From: Lysinibacillus composti
Lineage (GTDB): Bacteria > Bacillota > Bacilli > Bacillales_A > Planococcaceae
Length of the DNA: 64,000 nt
Assembly: GCF_016908465.1 (NCBI RefSeq)
Contig: NZ_JAFBDY010000020.1
Location: forward strand, 1 to 64,000
Direction of reading: 5' to 3'
Below, one piece after another: positions 19,166 through 27,921 of this stretch (its first letter is position 1; every line of letters begins with the position of its first letter). Below the pieces are notes generated by a model, which was not told the DNA's origin, searched no databases, and saw only the letters and a list, made by a program, of their open reading frames with translations. The position numbers were made by a program, and so were the translations under genes.

Positions 19166-19477
19166 TTGACACCTTTCACCGAAAAAGTAATAGAAATTAT
19201 AAAGAACATTCCCGTCGGTAAAGTGATGACATATGGACAAATTGCACGTACTGCAGGAAACCCAAGAGCTGCCCGTCAAGTTGCACGCATTTTGCATTCC
19301 ATGAGTAAAAAGCATCGCCTCCCTTGGCATAGAGTAATTAACGGAAAAGGACTCATTTCTATTAAAGATGATGAATTATATAATGAACAAATCATGAACC
19401 TAGAAATAGAAGGAGTCAAAGTTAGGGAAAATGGTAGGGTTGATTTAGAAAAGTATCAAGTAAAATTTGATGAATAA
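19166..19477 (+). CDS. Alkyltransferase-like (ATL) DNA-binding protein, MGMT family
   Basis: The 103 aa correspond to the C-terminal DNA-binding domain of O6-alkylguanine-DNA alkyltransferases: KVMTYGQIARTAGNPRAARQVA forms the helix-turn-helix with the arginine finger. The active-site PCHRV is replaced by PWHRVI with Trp54 in place of the acceptor Cys. That is the hallmark of ATL proteins, which flag O6-alkylguanine for nucleotide excision repair instead of reversing it. The start is TTG, with GGGGG about 11 nt upstream. It is monocistronic. Confidence 0.88.
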   Translation: MTPFTEKVIEIIKNIPVGKVMTYGQIARTAGNPRAARQVARILHSMSKKHRLPWHRVINGKGLISIKDDELYNEQIMNLEIEGVKVRENGRVDLEKYQVKFDE

Positions 19478-19689
19478 TCGTCAAGACATTTAAAAAGAAC
19501 GAAGATTGACCCTCATTCAAAACGGGTAATGAACTAGGTACATATTAGAATCATATAACCTTTAATGAAATGGTTTTATCTGAAAAGTACAAAAAAAGGA
19601 GAATGTAACTTCTTCTATATTTAGTTTTAATATATAATAAATATGGATTATTCAAATTTTCCAAAATGTTTACATCGGGGGTTTTACGG

Positions 19690-20883
19690 ATGGATGTACT
19701 AGAAATTATTGATCATTTAGATGAAATAGAAATCTTATTTGAACCTGTATATAGCGCGGATGAGCATATAATTGTTGCCTATGAAGTCATTGGTCAAATT
19801 TCAAATATTGATGTAGTAGAATTTACATATAATGAATCAATTCCTACAGACATACGAGTAGAGGTTGAACAATTCTTTATTAGTAAAGCAATTGAAAAGT
19901 CTTTAGATGTATTAAAAGATGTAAATTTATATTTACCGTGTAATCCCAATTTATTAATGGAAGATTTCGGTGAATCCTATTTTGAAATCATTAAAGATTT
20001 AGTGGATGAAGAGCTTTTATCACATATATATTTAGCAATCTCAGTTCGTAAGTATCATGGGGATTTTAATCAGTTGCAGCATCCAGTTCGATACATAAGA
20101 ACTTACGGGGTAAAAGTTATGCTAGACCATATTGGGCCAGAAAGTAATTTAGATCAAATACTAATGATAGAACCAGCAGTACTTAAAATCAATGTGAGCC
20201 AATTAAATTACAACGCTTGGGGAGCACAGAGTCATGTGTTTGCAACCATTCAGGCATTTTCCGTAAAGATAGGGGCAACATTAATGTTCGATAATATCCA
20301 AACGGACTATCAATTACATCATGCTTGGAAAAATGGTGCACGATATTTTAAGGGCCCATATTTACAAACACCATCAAGCACGTTTATTCCAAAAGACACG
20401 CTTAAAAATAAATTTCGCAATGAATGTAAGCAATTTATCTCAACAGAAATGAAACAATTAGAAATCAAGTATGATGAAATGACAAAGCTCCAAAAGGCGA
20501 TCACGACAATAGTGGATTATACGAAACCCTCTAGTCAAAATATAGAACAGTTATTAGAATTAGCGAAAAAACTAGAGACTTATGCCGTCCGTTTTTATAT
20601 TTGTAATGAAGAAGGGTTCCAAACATCTCCAAACATTGTAAAACAAAATGGGGTATGGAATGTTCGCGATAAACATATTGGTAAGAACTGGAGTTGGCGT
20701 CCTTATTTCCTGTTTAATATTATTAAACTTCGTAACGGGGTAAAAGGTGAATTATCGGCTATGTACAGTGATATCCAAACGGGAGAATTAACTCGTACTT
20801 TCTCTATGGCAATTAGTGAACATGAATATCTCTTTGTTGATATTTCGTACGATTATCTATTTGAGCATAATATATTAAATTAA
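19690..20883 (+). CDS. ykuI: YkuI-like protein with a degenerate EAL domain
   Basis: A 397 aa protein with an N-terminal EAL-like barrel (about 1-230) and a C-terminal PAS-like sensor domain (about 250-395), the layout of B. subtilis YkuI. In place of the catalytic E-x-L-x-R it has YEVIGQI, and DHIGPES stands where DDFG-type residues are expected, so c-di-GMP hydrolysis is unlikely. c-di-GMP binding remains possible. I use ATG 19690, preceded by GGGGG, over an in-frame ATG at 19666 that has no ribosome site. No membrane segment. The target process is unknown. Confidence 0.82.
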   Translation: MDVLEIIDHLDEIEILFEPVYSADEHIIVAYEVIGQISNIDVVEFTYNESIPTDIRVEVEQFFISKAIEKSLDVLKDVNLYLPCNPNLLMEDFGESYFEIIKDLVDEELLSHIYLAISVRKYHGDFNQLQHPVRYIRTYGVKVMLDHIGPESNLDQILMIEPAVLKINVSQLNYNAWGAQSHVFATIQAFSVKIGATLMFDNIQTDYQLHHAWKNGARYFKGPYLQTPSSTFIPKDTLKNKFRNECKQFISTEMKQLEIKYDEMTKLQKAITTIVDYTKPSSQNIEQLLELAKKLETYAVRFYICNEEGFQTSPNIVKQNGVWNVRDKHIGKNWSWRPYFLFNIIKLRNGVKGELSAMYSDIQTGELTRTFSMAISEHEYLFVDISYDYLFEHNILN

Positions 20884-20904
20884 TGACAACCACTATTAAA
20901 TAAA

Positions 20905-20940
20905 GAAAAGAAGGGGATTTTAACCCCTTCTTTTTTCTTC
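20905..20940 (+). terminator. Intrinsic terminator after ykuI
   Basis: Stem AGAAAAGAAGGGG / CCCCTTCTTTTTTCT around the loop ATTTTAA, ending in a T run. Confidence 0.9.
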
Positions 20941-21027
20941 TTTTTTATATGGCGTTCTTACCTAATGCTGTTGTACATAGAATGATAGGTGTAGGGTCCT
21001 GTACGAAATCAAGAGGGAGGAAATGAT

Positions 21028-22317
21028 ATTCAAATCCATGTTGTTCGTGAAGGTGAGACGATTTGGGGAATTGCTCAAGAATTTGGAATTAGTGGGGAGG
21101 CAATTGTCCAAGCGAATCAGATTCCAGAGCCGAATCGATTAGTATTAGGGCAAGCGCTTGTCATCCCGATTGTGGGTAGTTTTTATTGGGTTCAACCTGG
21201 AGATAGTTTATTTTCAATTGCACAACAATTTGGGATTAATTACTTAACACTTGCCCAAATCAATGGGATTAACCCGACTCAACCTTTAAATACAGGCTTC
21301 CGATTATACATCCCGCCAAGACAAAAGACAAATGCAGAAATCAATGCCTATATTGAACCTTCGGGTGAAACCGTTAGTGAAAATTTATTGAACTCTGCAC
21401 GAGAAGCAGCGCCACACCTAACTTACTTAGCAATGTTTAGTTTTGAGGCTAGAAGGGATGGCAGCTTAGAGCCAATGCCGACAAATGGAATACCAGAAGT
21501 TGCGCGTACCGCAGGGGCTTCTTTAATGATGGTTGTTTCAAATCTTGAGAATGGTCAATTCAGCGGAGAACTAGGTAAGGCGATTTTACAAAGCTCAGCA
21601 GTACAAGATGTGTTACTCGATAACATTGTGGAAGAAGCAAAAAGGATAGGGAATATTTCAGATATTCATTTTGACTTTGAATTCTTACCTGGTGATCAAA
21701 GAGAAGCATATAATAATTTTTTAAGAAAAGCTGTGGAGCGATTACATGCTGAAGGATTTATGGTATCAAGTGCCCTTGCGCCAAAAACAAGTGGAGAACA
21801 AGCAGGGCAGTGGTATGAGGCCCATGATTATCAAGCTCATGGAGAGATCGTGGACTTTGTGGTATTAATGACATATGAATGGGGTTATTCTGGTGGACCT
21901 CCTATGGCTGTTTCTCCAATCAATGAGGTGGAAAAAGTGCTCAATTATGCTGTAACTGTAATTCCTGCTAATAAAATTATGATGGGTCAAAACTTATATG
22001 GATATGATTGGACACTTCCATTTGTACCTGGAGGGGAATATGCACGTACTGTAAGTCCGCAACGAGCGATAGAAATAGCTAAAGAAAATAATGCGGCGAT
22101 TCAATACGACACAACAGCACAGGCACCTTTTTTTGATTATGTTGATGCTCAAGGAAAATCACATAAAGTGTGGTTTGAGGATGCACGCTCCATTCAAGCA
22201 AAATTTGACTTACTTAAAAGGCTAGGACTGAGAGGGATTAGTTATTGGAAACTAGGTTTGGCCTTCCCTCAAAACTGGTTATTAATTCAAAATAACTTTA
22301 ATGTGGTAAAAAGATAG
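21028..22317 (+). CDS. sleL: Spore cortex N-acetylglucosaminidase SleL (YaaH-like), apparent ATT start
   Basis: A cortical-fragment lytic enzyme acting at spore germination. Two LysM domains (about 1-48 and 50-97) precede a GH18 domain with DIHFDFEFL, where the last Glu is catalytic, and VVLMTYEWGYSGGPP. The reading frame stays open and LysM-like (HVVREGETIWGIAQEFG) upstream of the first GTG at 21172, but no ATG, GTG or TTG exists between the preceding in-frame stop at 20992-20994 and that LysM. The best start is ATT at 21028, with GGGAGG 7-8 nt upstream, giving 429 aa against about 427 in B. subtilis. Alternatively the start codon mutated and the protein is truncated, or a sequencing error exists. 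Confidence 0.85.
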   Translation: MQIHVVREGETIWGIAQEFGISGEAIVQANQIPEPNRLVLGQALVIPIVGSFYWVQPGDSLFSIAQQFGINYLTLAQINGINPTQPLNTGFRLYIPPRQKTNAEINAYIEPSGETVSENLLNSAREAAPHLTYLAMFSFEARRDGSLEPMPTNGIPEVARTAGASLMMVVSNLENGQFSGELGKAILQSSAVQDVLLDNIVEEAKRIGNISDIHFDFEFLPGDQREAYNNFLRKAVERLHAEGFMVSSALAPKTSGEQAGQWYEAHDYQAHGEIVDFVVLMTYEWGYSGGPPMAVSPINEVEKVLNYAVTVIPANKIMMGQNLYGYDWTLPFVPGGEYARTVSPQRAIEIAKENNAAIQYDTTAQAPFFDYVDAQGKSHKVWFEDARSIQAKFDLLKRLGLRGISYWKLGLAFPQNWLLIQNNFNVVKR

Positions 22318-22362
22318 AAGTTATTTAATGTATACAAATATGGAAAAAACAATAGCGGATTG

Positions 22363-22398
22363 ACCACTAACTTCCAACTAGAAGTTAGTGGTTTTTTT
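22363..22398 (+). terminator. Intrinsic terminator after sleL
   Basis: Stem CCACTAACTTC / GAAGTTAGTGG followed by T7. A second short hairpin (GAGCG-CTT/AAG-CGCTC, 22404-22427) with a weak T run follows. Nothing else gene-like is seen up to 22643. Confidence 0.9.
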
Positions 22399-22643
22399 AG
22401 TTAGGAGCGTCTTTAAAGCCGCTCTTTCTACAATAATCTTTTAATATAAAAAGATCCTAACGCGTCAGCGATTCTGTTCTTTCGTCTTTCTAAGTAAAAT
22501 TTTAATCTATGATTTTTGGATTAACTGAAATTTAAGAAGCATAGAATATATATGGCGACTTAGATTTATAAACTTCATAAACCAAAAATCTTGTTAGTAT
22601 TTCCACTATTAACTAGTAGAATATCTAACTTAGGAGTGATCAT

Positions 22644-24893
22644 TTGAAAAAGCGAAAGAAATTAGGCATTGTATTGACTTCTGCAGCCTTATCGATTGGA
22701 TTATTTTCTTCCGTCACGCAGGCTTCTGTAGGTTATGAAAGTATTCAAAATAATGGACAACCAGAAAAATTGCAAATTCAAGTAGCGGATACAAATAGTG
22801 TTGTATCAAAAGATCAGTTAATCAAAAAACTTAAAGAGCTTTTCCCTAAAAAGTTTGATTTTTTATCTAACAAAGATTTTACATTAAATAGCAGTGTTTA
22901 TTATCCCGAAAATGAAACAATTCGTTATGACTTAAGCTTTAATAAAACTGTCAGTGGGAAAATGGTACATGGTTATGCTAGTTTTGTAGGAAAAGATTTA
23001 GAGTTAGAGAATTTTTATTATGAGCCACCTAACCAGGCAGATGCACTATTCCCAGCAAAAGTATCTAAAGAAGAAGCCCAAAAAAAAGCAACAGAACTGA
23101 TCAAAAAATTCCCAGAAGGTGAAAAATACCAATTGGAAGAAGATGTAATTAATTATTACTCTAGTAAGATTTTAACGGAGCCAGTTCGATATACGTTTTC
23201 ATATGTTTTAACGAAAAACGATGTACCTATTTCTGATGAAAGAATTGAAGTAACTGTTTTAGGTAACGGAGAAGTAATTAATTTTTATCGCAATATAGTA
23301 GAAAAGAAATCTTATTCATTCGATGACATTAAAAAGATAAAAGCAGAAAAAGATGTGTTGAAGAATGTGAAAGACAATCTTGAAGTAGAGTTACAGTACC
23401 AAATTGAATATGATTACGCAACGAATGACCGTACAGTTCAACTAATATATAAGCCAATGGCAAAAGTACAAGGTGTACAAGCCTTAACAGGTGACTGGCA
23501 AACAACAAATGGCTTTACTTCTACGTATCCAGCAAAAGCTAAAATCGAAAAGCTTGCATCGAATCCACTTCCTCCAAAACAAGATGGAGTTACGATCGAA
23601 CAAGCAAAAAAAATCGCTGAACAGACTTTGAAAATTGACTCTGAGAAAGTAAAATTAGTAATTCAATCGATTGAAGAACTTGAAAATTTCAATGGTCAAC
23701 AAGTGATTAGTATTAACTATATGTATGAATATAAAAATGGTGGATATGGTACGAATATTGAAATCGACAAAAATACTGGAGAAATAATTCAATATCACAA
23801 TATAAAAAATGAAATATTAAAAGAAGTTGGGGAAGTACCAAAAAATACAAAGGAAATTACACAAGCTGAAGCGTTGACAAAGGCTATTAGCTATGTGAAA
23901 CAATGGGTACCATCCTATACTCACAATTATGCTAAGCCAATTAATGAACCGTATATTGATGAAAACCAAGGAGTTTACTATTTTTCTTTCCCTCGAGTAG
24001 TGAATAATATTGTTGTATCAGGAGATGAAATTAGTGTTTCAATAGGCAAAGATGGAACGCTAATGAATTTATATGTAAACTATCAAGAAATCGGTGAATG
24101 GCCATCTTTAGACAAAGTAATTGCTGAAAAACAGGCGGAAACTATTATTAAGGATGCACTTAGTTTGAAGTTGAATTATGTACATTTACCAAACGTAAAA
24201 CAAAATTATTATTCATTAGTTTATACTCCTTATTATAATGGAAGTGTATATAATAGTTTAGATGCAATTACAGGGAAATGGTATAGCCCGTATACAGATG
24301 AGGTAATTAAGGATGTCATATCACATCCATGGGCTCAAGATGAACTGAATTATTTAATTAACGCTGATATCTTAGAAGTAAAAGATGTAAAAACATTTAA
24401 TGCAGATGCCCCAATGAAAAAAGGGGAGGCATTAAAGGTACTCATGACATCATTAACATACTTTTATGAACAGCCAATAACAGAGCCAGAAAATAGTACT
24501 CAATCATTCGAAAATATTTCGCCAGAACATCCACTATACTCGATTGTAGAACGTGCAGTAAGTTTAGGGGTGCTAAATCCTTCTGAACATAGCTTTAACC
24601 CGGATGCAAAAATTACAAGACAAGAGTTAGCTTCTTGGTATATTAGAGTATTAGGGCTAGAGCAAGCTGGTAAATTCCATGACATTTATAAACTGAATTT
24701 TTCAGATGCAAACAGTGTCCAAAAAGAATATATCGGTTACGTAGCATTAGCGAATTCTCTAGGTTTAATAAAGGCTGAAAGCAATCAATTTAGTCCGAAT
24801 CGTGATGTAACATATGCGGAATTAGCTGCTTCAACTATTTTGCTAGCTCATGCAGCTTATGAAAATGGCTCTTTAATGTATAGACATTACTAA
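22644..24893 (+). CDS. YcdB/YcdC-domain protein with S-layer homology domains
   Basis: A secreted surface protein of 749 aa. The signal peptide is residues 1-27 (KKRKKLG then a hydrophobic core, cleavage after TQA). Residues about 45-550 contain repeated YcdB/PepSY-like units, seen as recurring 'ITxxEAxxxA' helices and 'Y.F.Y...GxxI...EI.V...G.v..' strands (for example around 130-215 and 310-390). Residues about 565-745 hold three SLH motifs (WAQDELNYLINADIL, HPLYSIVERAVSLGVL, YIGYVALANSLGLI) that anchor to pyruvylated wall polymers. The start is TTG with AGGAG upstream. The ligand or enzyme target is unknown. Confidence 0.85.
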   Translation: MKKRKKLGIVLTSAALSIGLFSSVTQASVGYESIQNNGQPEKLQIQVADTNSVVSKDQLIKKLKELFPKKFDFLSNKDFTLNSSVYYPENETIRYDLSFNKTVSGKMVHGYASFVGKDLELENFYYEPPNQADALFPAKVSKEEAQKKATELIKKFPEGEKYQLEEDVINYYSSKILTEPVRYTFSYVLTKNDVPISDERIEVTVLGNGEVINFYRNIVEKKSYSFDDIKKIKAEKDVLKNVKDNLEVELQYQIEYDYATNDRTVQLIYKPMAKVQGVQALTGDWQTTNGFTSTYPAKAKIEKLASNPLPPKQDGVTIEQAKKIAEQTLKIDSEKVKLVIQSIEELENFNGQQVISINYMYEYKNGGYGTNIEIDKNTGEIIQYHNIKNEILKEVGEVPKNTKEITQAEALTKAISYVKQWVPSYTHNYAKPINEPYIDENQGVYYFSFPRVVNNIVVSGDEISVSIGKDGTLMNLYVNYQEIGEWPSLDKVIAEKQAETIIKDALSLKLNYVHLPNVKQNYYSLVYTPYYNGSVYNSLDAITGKWYSPYTDEVIKDVISHPWAQDELNYLINADILEVKDVKTFNADAPMKKGEALKVLMTSLTYFYEQPITEPENSTQSFENISPEHPLYSIVERAVSLGVLNPSEHSFNPDAKITRQELASWYIRVLGLEQAGKFHDIYKLNFSDANSVQKEYIGYVALANSLGLIKAESNQFSPNRDVTYAELAASTILLAHAAYENGSLMYRHY

Positions 24894-24931
24894 TTGTTAA
24901 AACATCACATATTATTGATTCAAACTACAAA

Positions 24932-24978
24932 CTATAAGTAAGCTCAAAAAATTTATTGGGCTTTCTTATAGTTTTTTT
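24932..24978 (+). terminator. Intrinsic terminator after the SLH protein gene
   Basis: A 16-position stem CTATAAGTAAGCTCAA / TTGGGCTTTCTTATAG with one T-T mismatch, followed by T7. Confidence 0.9.
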
Positions 24979-25073
24979 AATAAAAAGAATTCAACAGTAA
25001 TTGTTATGCAATACCCGAACTGTAAAGCTTTGTCGGATGGGTTTTATTAATTAAATTTACATGTTAATATTAA

Positions 25074-25101
25074 TATATGAACATTTAATCATATATTGAA
25101 T
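25074..25101 (+). promoter_or_regulatory. Candidate ArsR/CzrA operator upstream of the regulator gene
   Basis: The segment TATATGAACATTTAATCATA (25074-25093) plus TATTGAAT is an imperfect palindrome with the TATATGAACA half-site typical of SmtB/CzrA-family operators. The same TATATGAACATAT word recurs in front of czcD at 25487, supporting autoregulation. Confidence 0.55.
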
Positions 25102-25134
25102 AAACTATATATATAACAATAGGGGGGGACTAAC

Positions 25135-25458
25135 ATGAACTCTGAAAAGAAAGAACAGGATGAGTATGTAGAATTAGATGAAGAGACACTATTTCTTGTG
25201 TCACAAACATTTAAAGCGTTAAGTGACCCAACTCGCATTCGAATATTAAACTTACTTTTTAGTAGGGAGTATTCGGTGAATGAAATTGCGGATTCATTAA
25301 ACCTCGGCCAATCAACTGTTTCTCACCAACTTAGGTTTTTAAAAAATTTACGTTTAGTTAAATATCGAAGAGAGGGCACGACGTTATACTATTCTTACGA
25401 TGACGATCACGTAATGAATATGTTGAAGTTAACAATTGACCATTCTAGCCATAGTTAA
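25135..25458 (+). CDS. czrA: ArsR/SmtB family metal-responsive repressor (CzrA-like)
   Basis: A 107 aa winged-helix repressor: [47 protein letters not shown] covers the DNA-binding region. The final helix contains D-D-H and ends in IDHSSHS, compatible with the alpha-5 Zn/Co site (Asp, His, His) of CzrA; the alpha-3 Cys site of CadC/ArsR is absent. It precedes the zinc exporter czcD with an operator-like repeat before each gene, so it very likely derepresses czcD when zinc or cobalt is high. Confidence 0.88.
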   Translation: MNSEKKEQDEYVELDEETLFLVSQTFKALSDPTRIRILNLLFSREYSVNEIADSLNLGQSTVSHQLRFLKNLRLVKYRREGTTLYYSYDDDHVMNMLKLTIDHSSHS

Positions 25459-25485
25459 TTGTGCATTAATGCATCACAAATATTC

Positions 25486-25511
25486 TTATATGAACATATA
25501 TTGATATATGA
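25486..25511 (+). promoter_or_regulatory. Second candidate ArsR/CzrA operator, upstream of czcD
   Basis: TATATGAACATATATTGATA (25487-25506) repeats the half-site found upstream of the regulator gene and continues TATGA to form an imperfect dyad. It lies 15 nt before the czcD ATG. Confidence 0.55.
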
Positions 25512-25525
25512 AAGTAGGGGATAAA

Positions 25526-26488
25526 ATGGGGCACGATCATCACCATGGACATAGTCATAACCATACACATGGGGTAAATAAAAAGACTTTGCTGATTGCT
25601 TTTATTATTATTTCTGCGTTTATGATTCTTGAAGTCATAGGTGGATTTATAACAAATAGTCTGGCGCTTTTATCTGATGCTGGGCACATGTTAAGTGATG
25701 CGATTTCACTTGGCGTTGGAGTATTAGCTTTTAAATTTGGCGAAAAAGTAGCCGATTATAGTAAAACATATGGGTATAAGCGCTTTGAAATATTAGCAGC
25801 TGTTTTTAATGGTGTAACACTTGTTTTAATCGCAGTATTTATATGCTTTGAAGCGGTGCAACGCTTTGCCGAACCACAAGAAATTGCTTCCACAGGGATG
25901 CTAGTAATAGCGATTATTGGTTTGCTTGTGAACATCCTTGTTGCTTGGATTCTTTTGCGCGGTGGCGATACAAAGGAAAATCTAAATATGCGTGCAGCGT
26001 TCTTACATGTAATAGGGGATATGCTTGGTTCAGTTGGAGCGATTGTTGCTGCATTACTCGTCATGTTATTTGGATGGGGGTGGGCAGACCCAGTTGCTAG
26101 TGTAATCGTATCAATCCTCATTTTAGTTAGCGGTTACAGAGTTACAAAAGACTCGATCCACGTTTTAATGGAGGGAACGCCTCAACATATTAAGCTTGAT
26201 GAAATCGTCAATATGTTCAAAACTACTCCTGGAATTCTAGATATTCACGATTTGCATGTTTGGAGTATTACTAGTGGTCAAAACGCTTTATCTTGTCATG
26301 CAGTAGTAAATGAAAATCTATCACTACAGGAAAGTCAACAGTTATTAAAGTCGATTGAACATAAACTACTACATTTGGGAATCGGCCATATGACTGTACA
26401 AATAGAAAGCCAAGATCACGCTCATGAAAATTCAGTACTTTGTAAACATGAAAATGAAACACATCATCATCATGATCATCACCATTAA
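25526..26488 (+). CDS. czcD: Cation diffusion facilitator, Zn2+/Co2+ exporter CzcD
   Basis: A proton-coupled metal exporter of 320 aa with six membrane helices. The His-rich N-terminus (HDHHHGHSHNHTHG) and C-terminus (HHHHDHHH) probably buffer metal. The transport site appears as ALLSDAGHMLSDA (Asp and His of helix 2) and HVIGDMLGSVG (helix 5), and the C-terminal cytoplasmic domain carries DIHDLHVWSI. The ATG at 25526 has AGGGG 6 nt upstream; an in-frame ATG at 25508 precedes that site. It is the target of the adjacent ArsR-type regulator. Confidence 0.93.
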   Translation: MGHDHHHGHSHNHTHGVNKKTLLIAFIIISAFMILEVIGGFITNSLALLSDAGHMLSDAISLGVGVLAFKFGEKVADYSKTYGYKRFEILAAVFNGVTLVLIAVFICFEAVQRFAEPQEIASTGMLVIAIIGLLVNILVAWILLRGGDTKENLNMRAAFLHVIGDMLGSVGAIVAALLVMLFGWGWADPVASVIVSILILVSGYRVTKDSIHVLMEGTPQHIKLDEIVNMFKTTPGILDIHDLHVWSITSGQNALSCHAVVNENLSLQESQQLLKSIEHKLLHLGIGHMTVQIESQDHAHENSVLCKHENETHHHHDHHH

Positions 26489-26495
26489 TTAGACG

Positions 26496-26526
26496 AGGTC
26501 ACCTTAAATAGGGTGACCTTCTTTTA
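26496..26526 (+). terminator. Intrinsic terminator after czcD
   Basis: Stem AGGTCACC / GGGTGACCT (one G-T) with loop TTAAATA, then CTTTT. Confidence 0.85.
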
Positions 26527-26604
26527 TTTAATCTAATGTCACTTATAGCTTTTATGTCAATTGGAAATGATGTTTAGTATTAAAATTAAATTAGGTGATT
26601 GAAA

Positions 26605-27075
26605 ATGAAAAACGATGCCTCAAAAAATTTTTGGTCGGGTATTTTATTTGGATTAGGGACGGTTGCTTTCATAGATGAAGTAGTTTTTCATCAGCTTCTA
26701 CATTGGCATCATTTTTATGATTTATCCACCCCTTCAATTGGTCTTGTTTCGGATGGGTTATTTCATGCCTTTAGTTGGTTTGCTACTGTATTTGCATTAT
26801 TTTTGGTTGCGGATCTTCGTAAACGGAATGCTTGGAATAAAAAAAGATGGTTTGGTGCGGAACTAGTAGGGGCAGGGATATTTAATTTATATGATGGAAT
26901 TATTCAACATAAAATGATGAGAATTCATCAGATACGATACGATGTTGAAATAATCTATTATGATGTTGTATGGAATGTAATAGCAGCCCTTATTTTAGTT
27001 ATTGGACTATATATTTTAAAGAAAAATCCAAGTAATTCCTCCCGTAAGGCTGGTGAGGACAATGCACTTACATGA
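26605..27075 (+). CDS. DUF2243 domain-containing membrane protein
   Basis: A 156 aa protein with four predicted membrane helices. The first loop holds DEVVFHQLLHWHHFYD and a later segment IFNLYDGIIQHKMMRIHQIRYDV, both rich in His and typical of DUF2243. Conserved histidines near membrane faces suggest metal or heme handling, but no activity is established that I know of. ATG 26605 has AGGTG 7 nt upstream. It overlaps the CtaG-like gene by 23 nt, so the two are probably co-translated. Confidence 0.85.
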   Translation: MKNDASKNFWSGILFGLGTVAFIDEVVFHQLLHWHHFYDLSTPSIGLVSDGLFHAFSWFATVFALFLVADLRKRNAWNKKRWFGAELVGAGIFNLYDGIIQHKMMRIHQIRYDVEIIYYDVVWNVIAALILVIGLYILKKNPSNSSRKAGEDNALT

Positions 27076-27853
27076 GCATTCTGCTGCTGAAATTCAGGTA
27101 GTTGAATTAATCGGAGGGATTGTCCCTTTCTTATTATTAATATTTGTCTATCTGATTTCGGTTTATTATACAAATCAATCATATAAGACTTGGCCTCTCT
27201 ATCGAATTCTATGTTGGATTTTAGGGTTACTTTCTATTGCAGTTTCACTAATCGGTCCAATCGCAGATAGGGCACATACTAACTTTAATGCTCATATGTA
27301 TACACACTTATTACTTGGTATGTTAGGACCTTTATTTATTGCATTTGCTGCACCGACAACACTTCTTTTAAGAACGCTGCCGACTAACTATGCAAGACTT
27401 GTAAGTAAGTTTTTAAAGTCTACCTATGTACGAACGGTTAGTCATCCAATAACTGCATCTTTATTAAACATGGGTGGGTTATGGTTGCTCTATACAACGG
27501 ATCTGTACTCAGCGATGCATGATTCCAAGTTGCTTTATTTGCTCATTCACATACATGTTTTTTTAGCTGGGTATCTTTTTACAATTTCGTTGTTATACAT
27601 TGACCCGACAGCACATCGCACGTCGTTTACAATGCGAGCAACTGTTTTAGTACTAGCTATGGCTGGACACGGTATTCTGTCAAAATGGATTTACGCTCAT
27701 CCACCTGCAGGTATAAAGATAAATGATGCACAGCAAGGCGGGATGACTATGTATTACGGTGGTGACCTCATAGATTTAGTTATGGTAATCGCATTGTGTT
27801 ATCAATATTTTAGAAACAAACAAACGATGGTTGAAAAATCGATTGTACGATAA
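27053..27853 (+). CDS. CtaG-type cytochrome c oxidase assembly membrane protein
   Basis: A 266 aa protein with about seven membrane helices, matching the caa3-type CtaG family (PF09678). Marks are AHTNFNAHMYTHLLLGMLGPLFIAFAAPTTL and the late MAGHGILSKWIYAHPPAG with His residues. In B. subtilis CtaG is needed for caa3 oxidase maturation. Here no oxidase genes are nearby and the partner is a DUF2243 protein, so this is probably a paralogue with a metal-related role. The start is uncertain: GTG at 27053 or ATG at 27062. Confidence 0.85.
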   Translation: MRTMHLHEHSAAEIQVVELIGGIVPFLLLIFVYLISVYYTNQSYKTWPLYRILCWILGLLSIAVSLIGPIADRAHTNFNAHMYTHLLLGMLGPLFIAFAAPTTLLLRTLPTNYARLVSKFLKSTYVRTVSHPITASLLNMGGLWLLYTTDLYSAMHDSKLLYLLIHIHVFLAGYLFTISLLYIDPTAHRTSFTMRATVLVLAMAGHGILSKWIYAHPPAGIKINDAQQGGMTMYYGGDLIDLVMVIALCYQYFRNKQTMVEKSIVR

Positions 27854-27911
27854 AAACATACTAACTTGGATGGCGAGTAATTTTGTCAGTCCTAAAGTTA
27901 GTATGTTTTTT
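27852..27911. terminator. Bidirectional terminator between the ctaG-like gene and ligD
   Basis: Long stem AAAAACATACTAACTT / AAGTTAGTATGTTTTT with T runs on both strands, placed between convergent genes. Confidence 0.88.
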
Positions 27912-27921
27912 ACTTGTTAGT

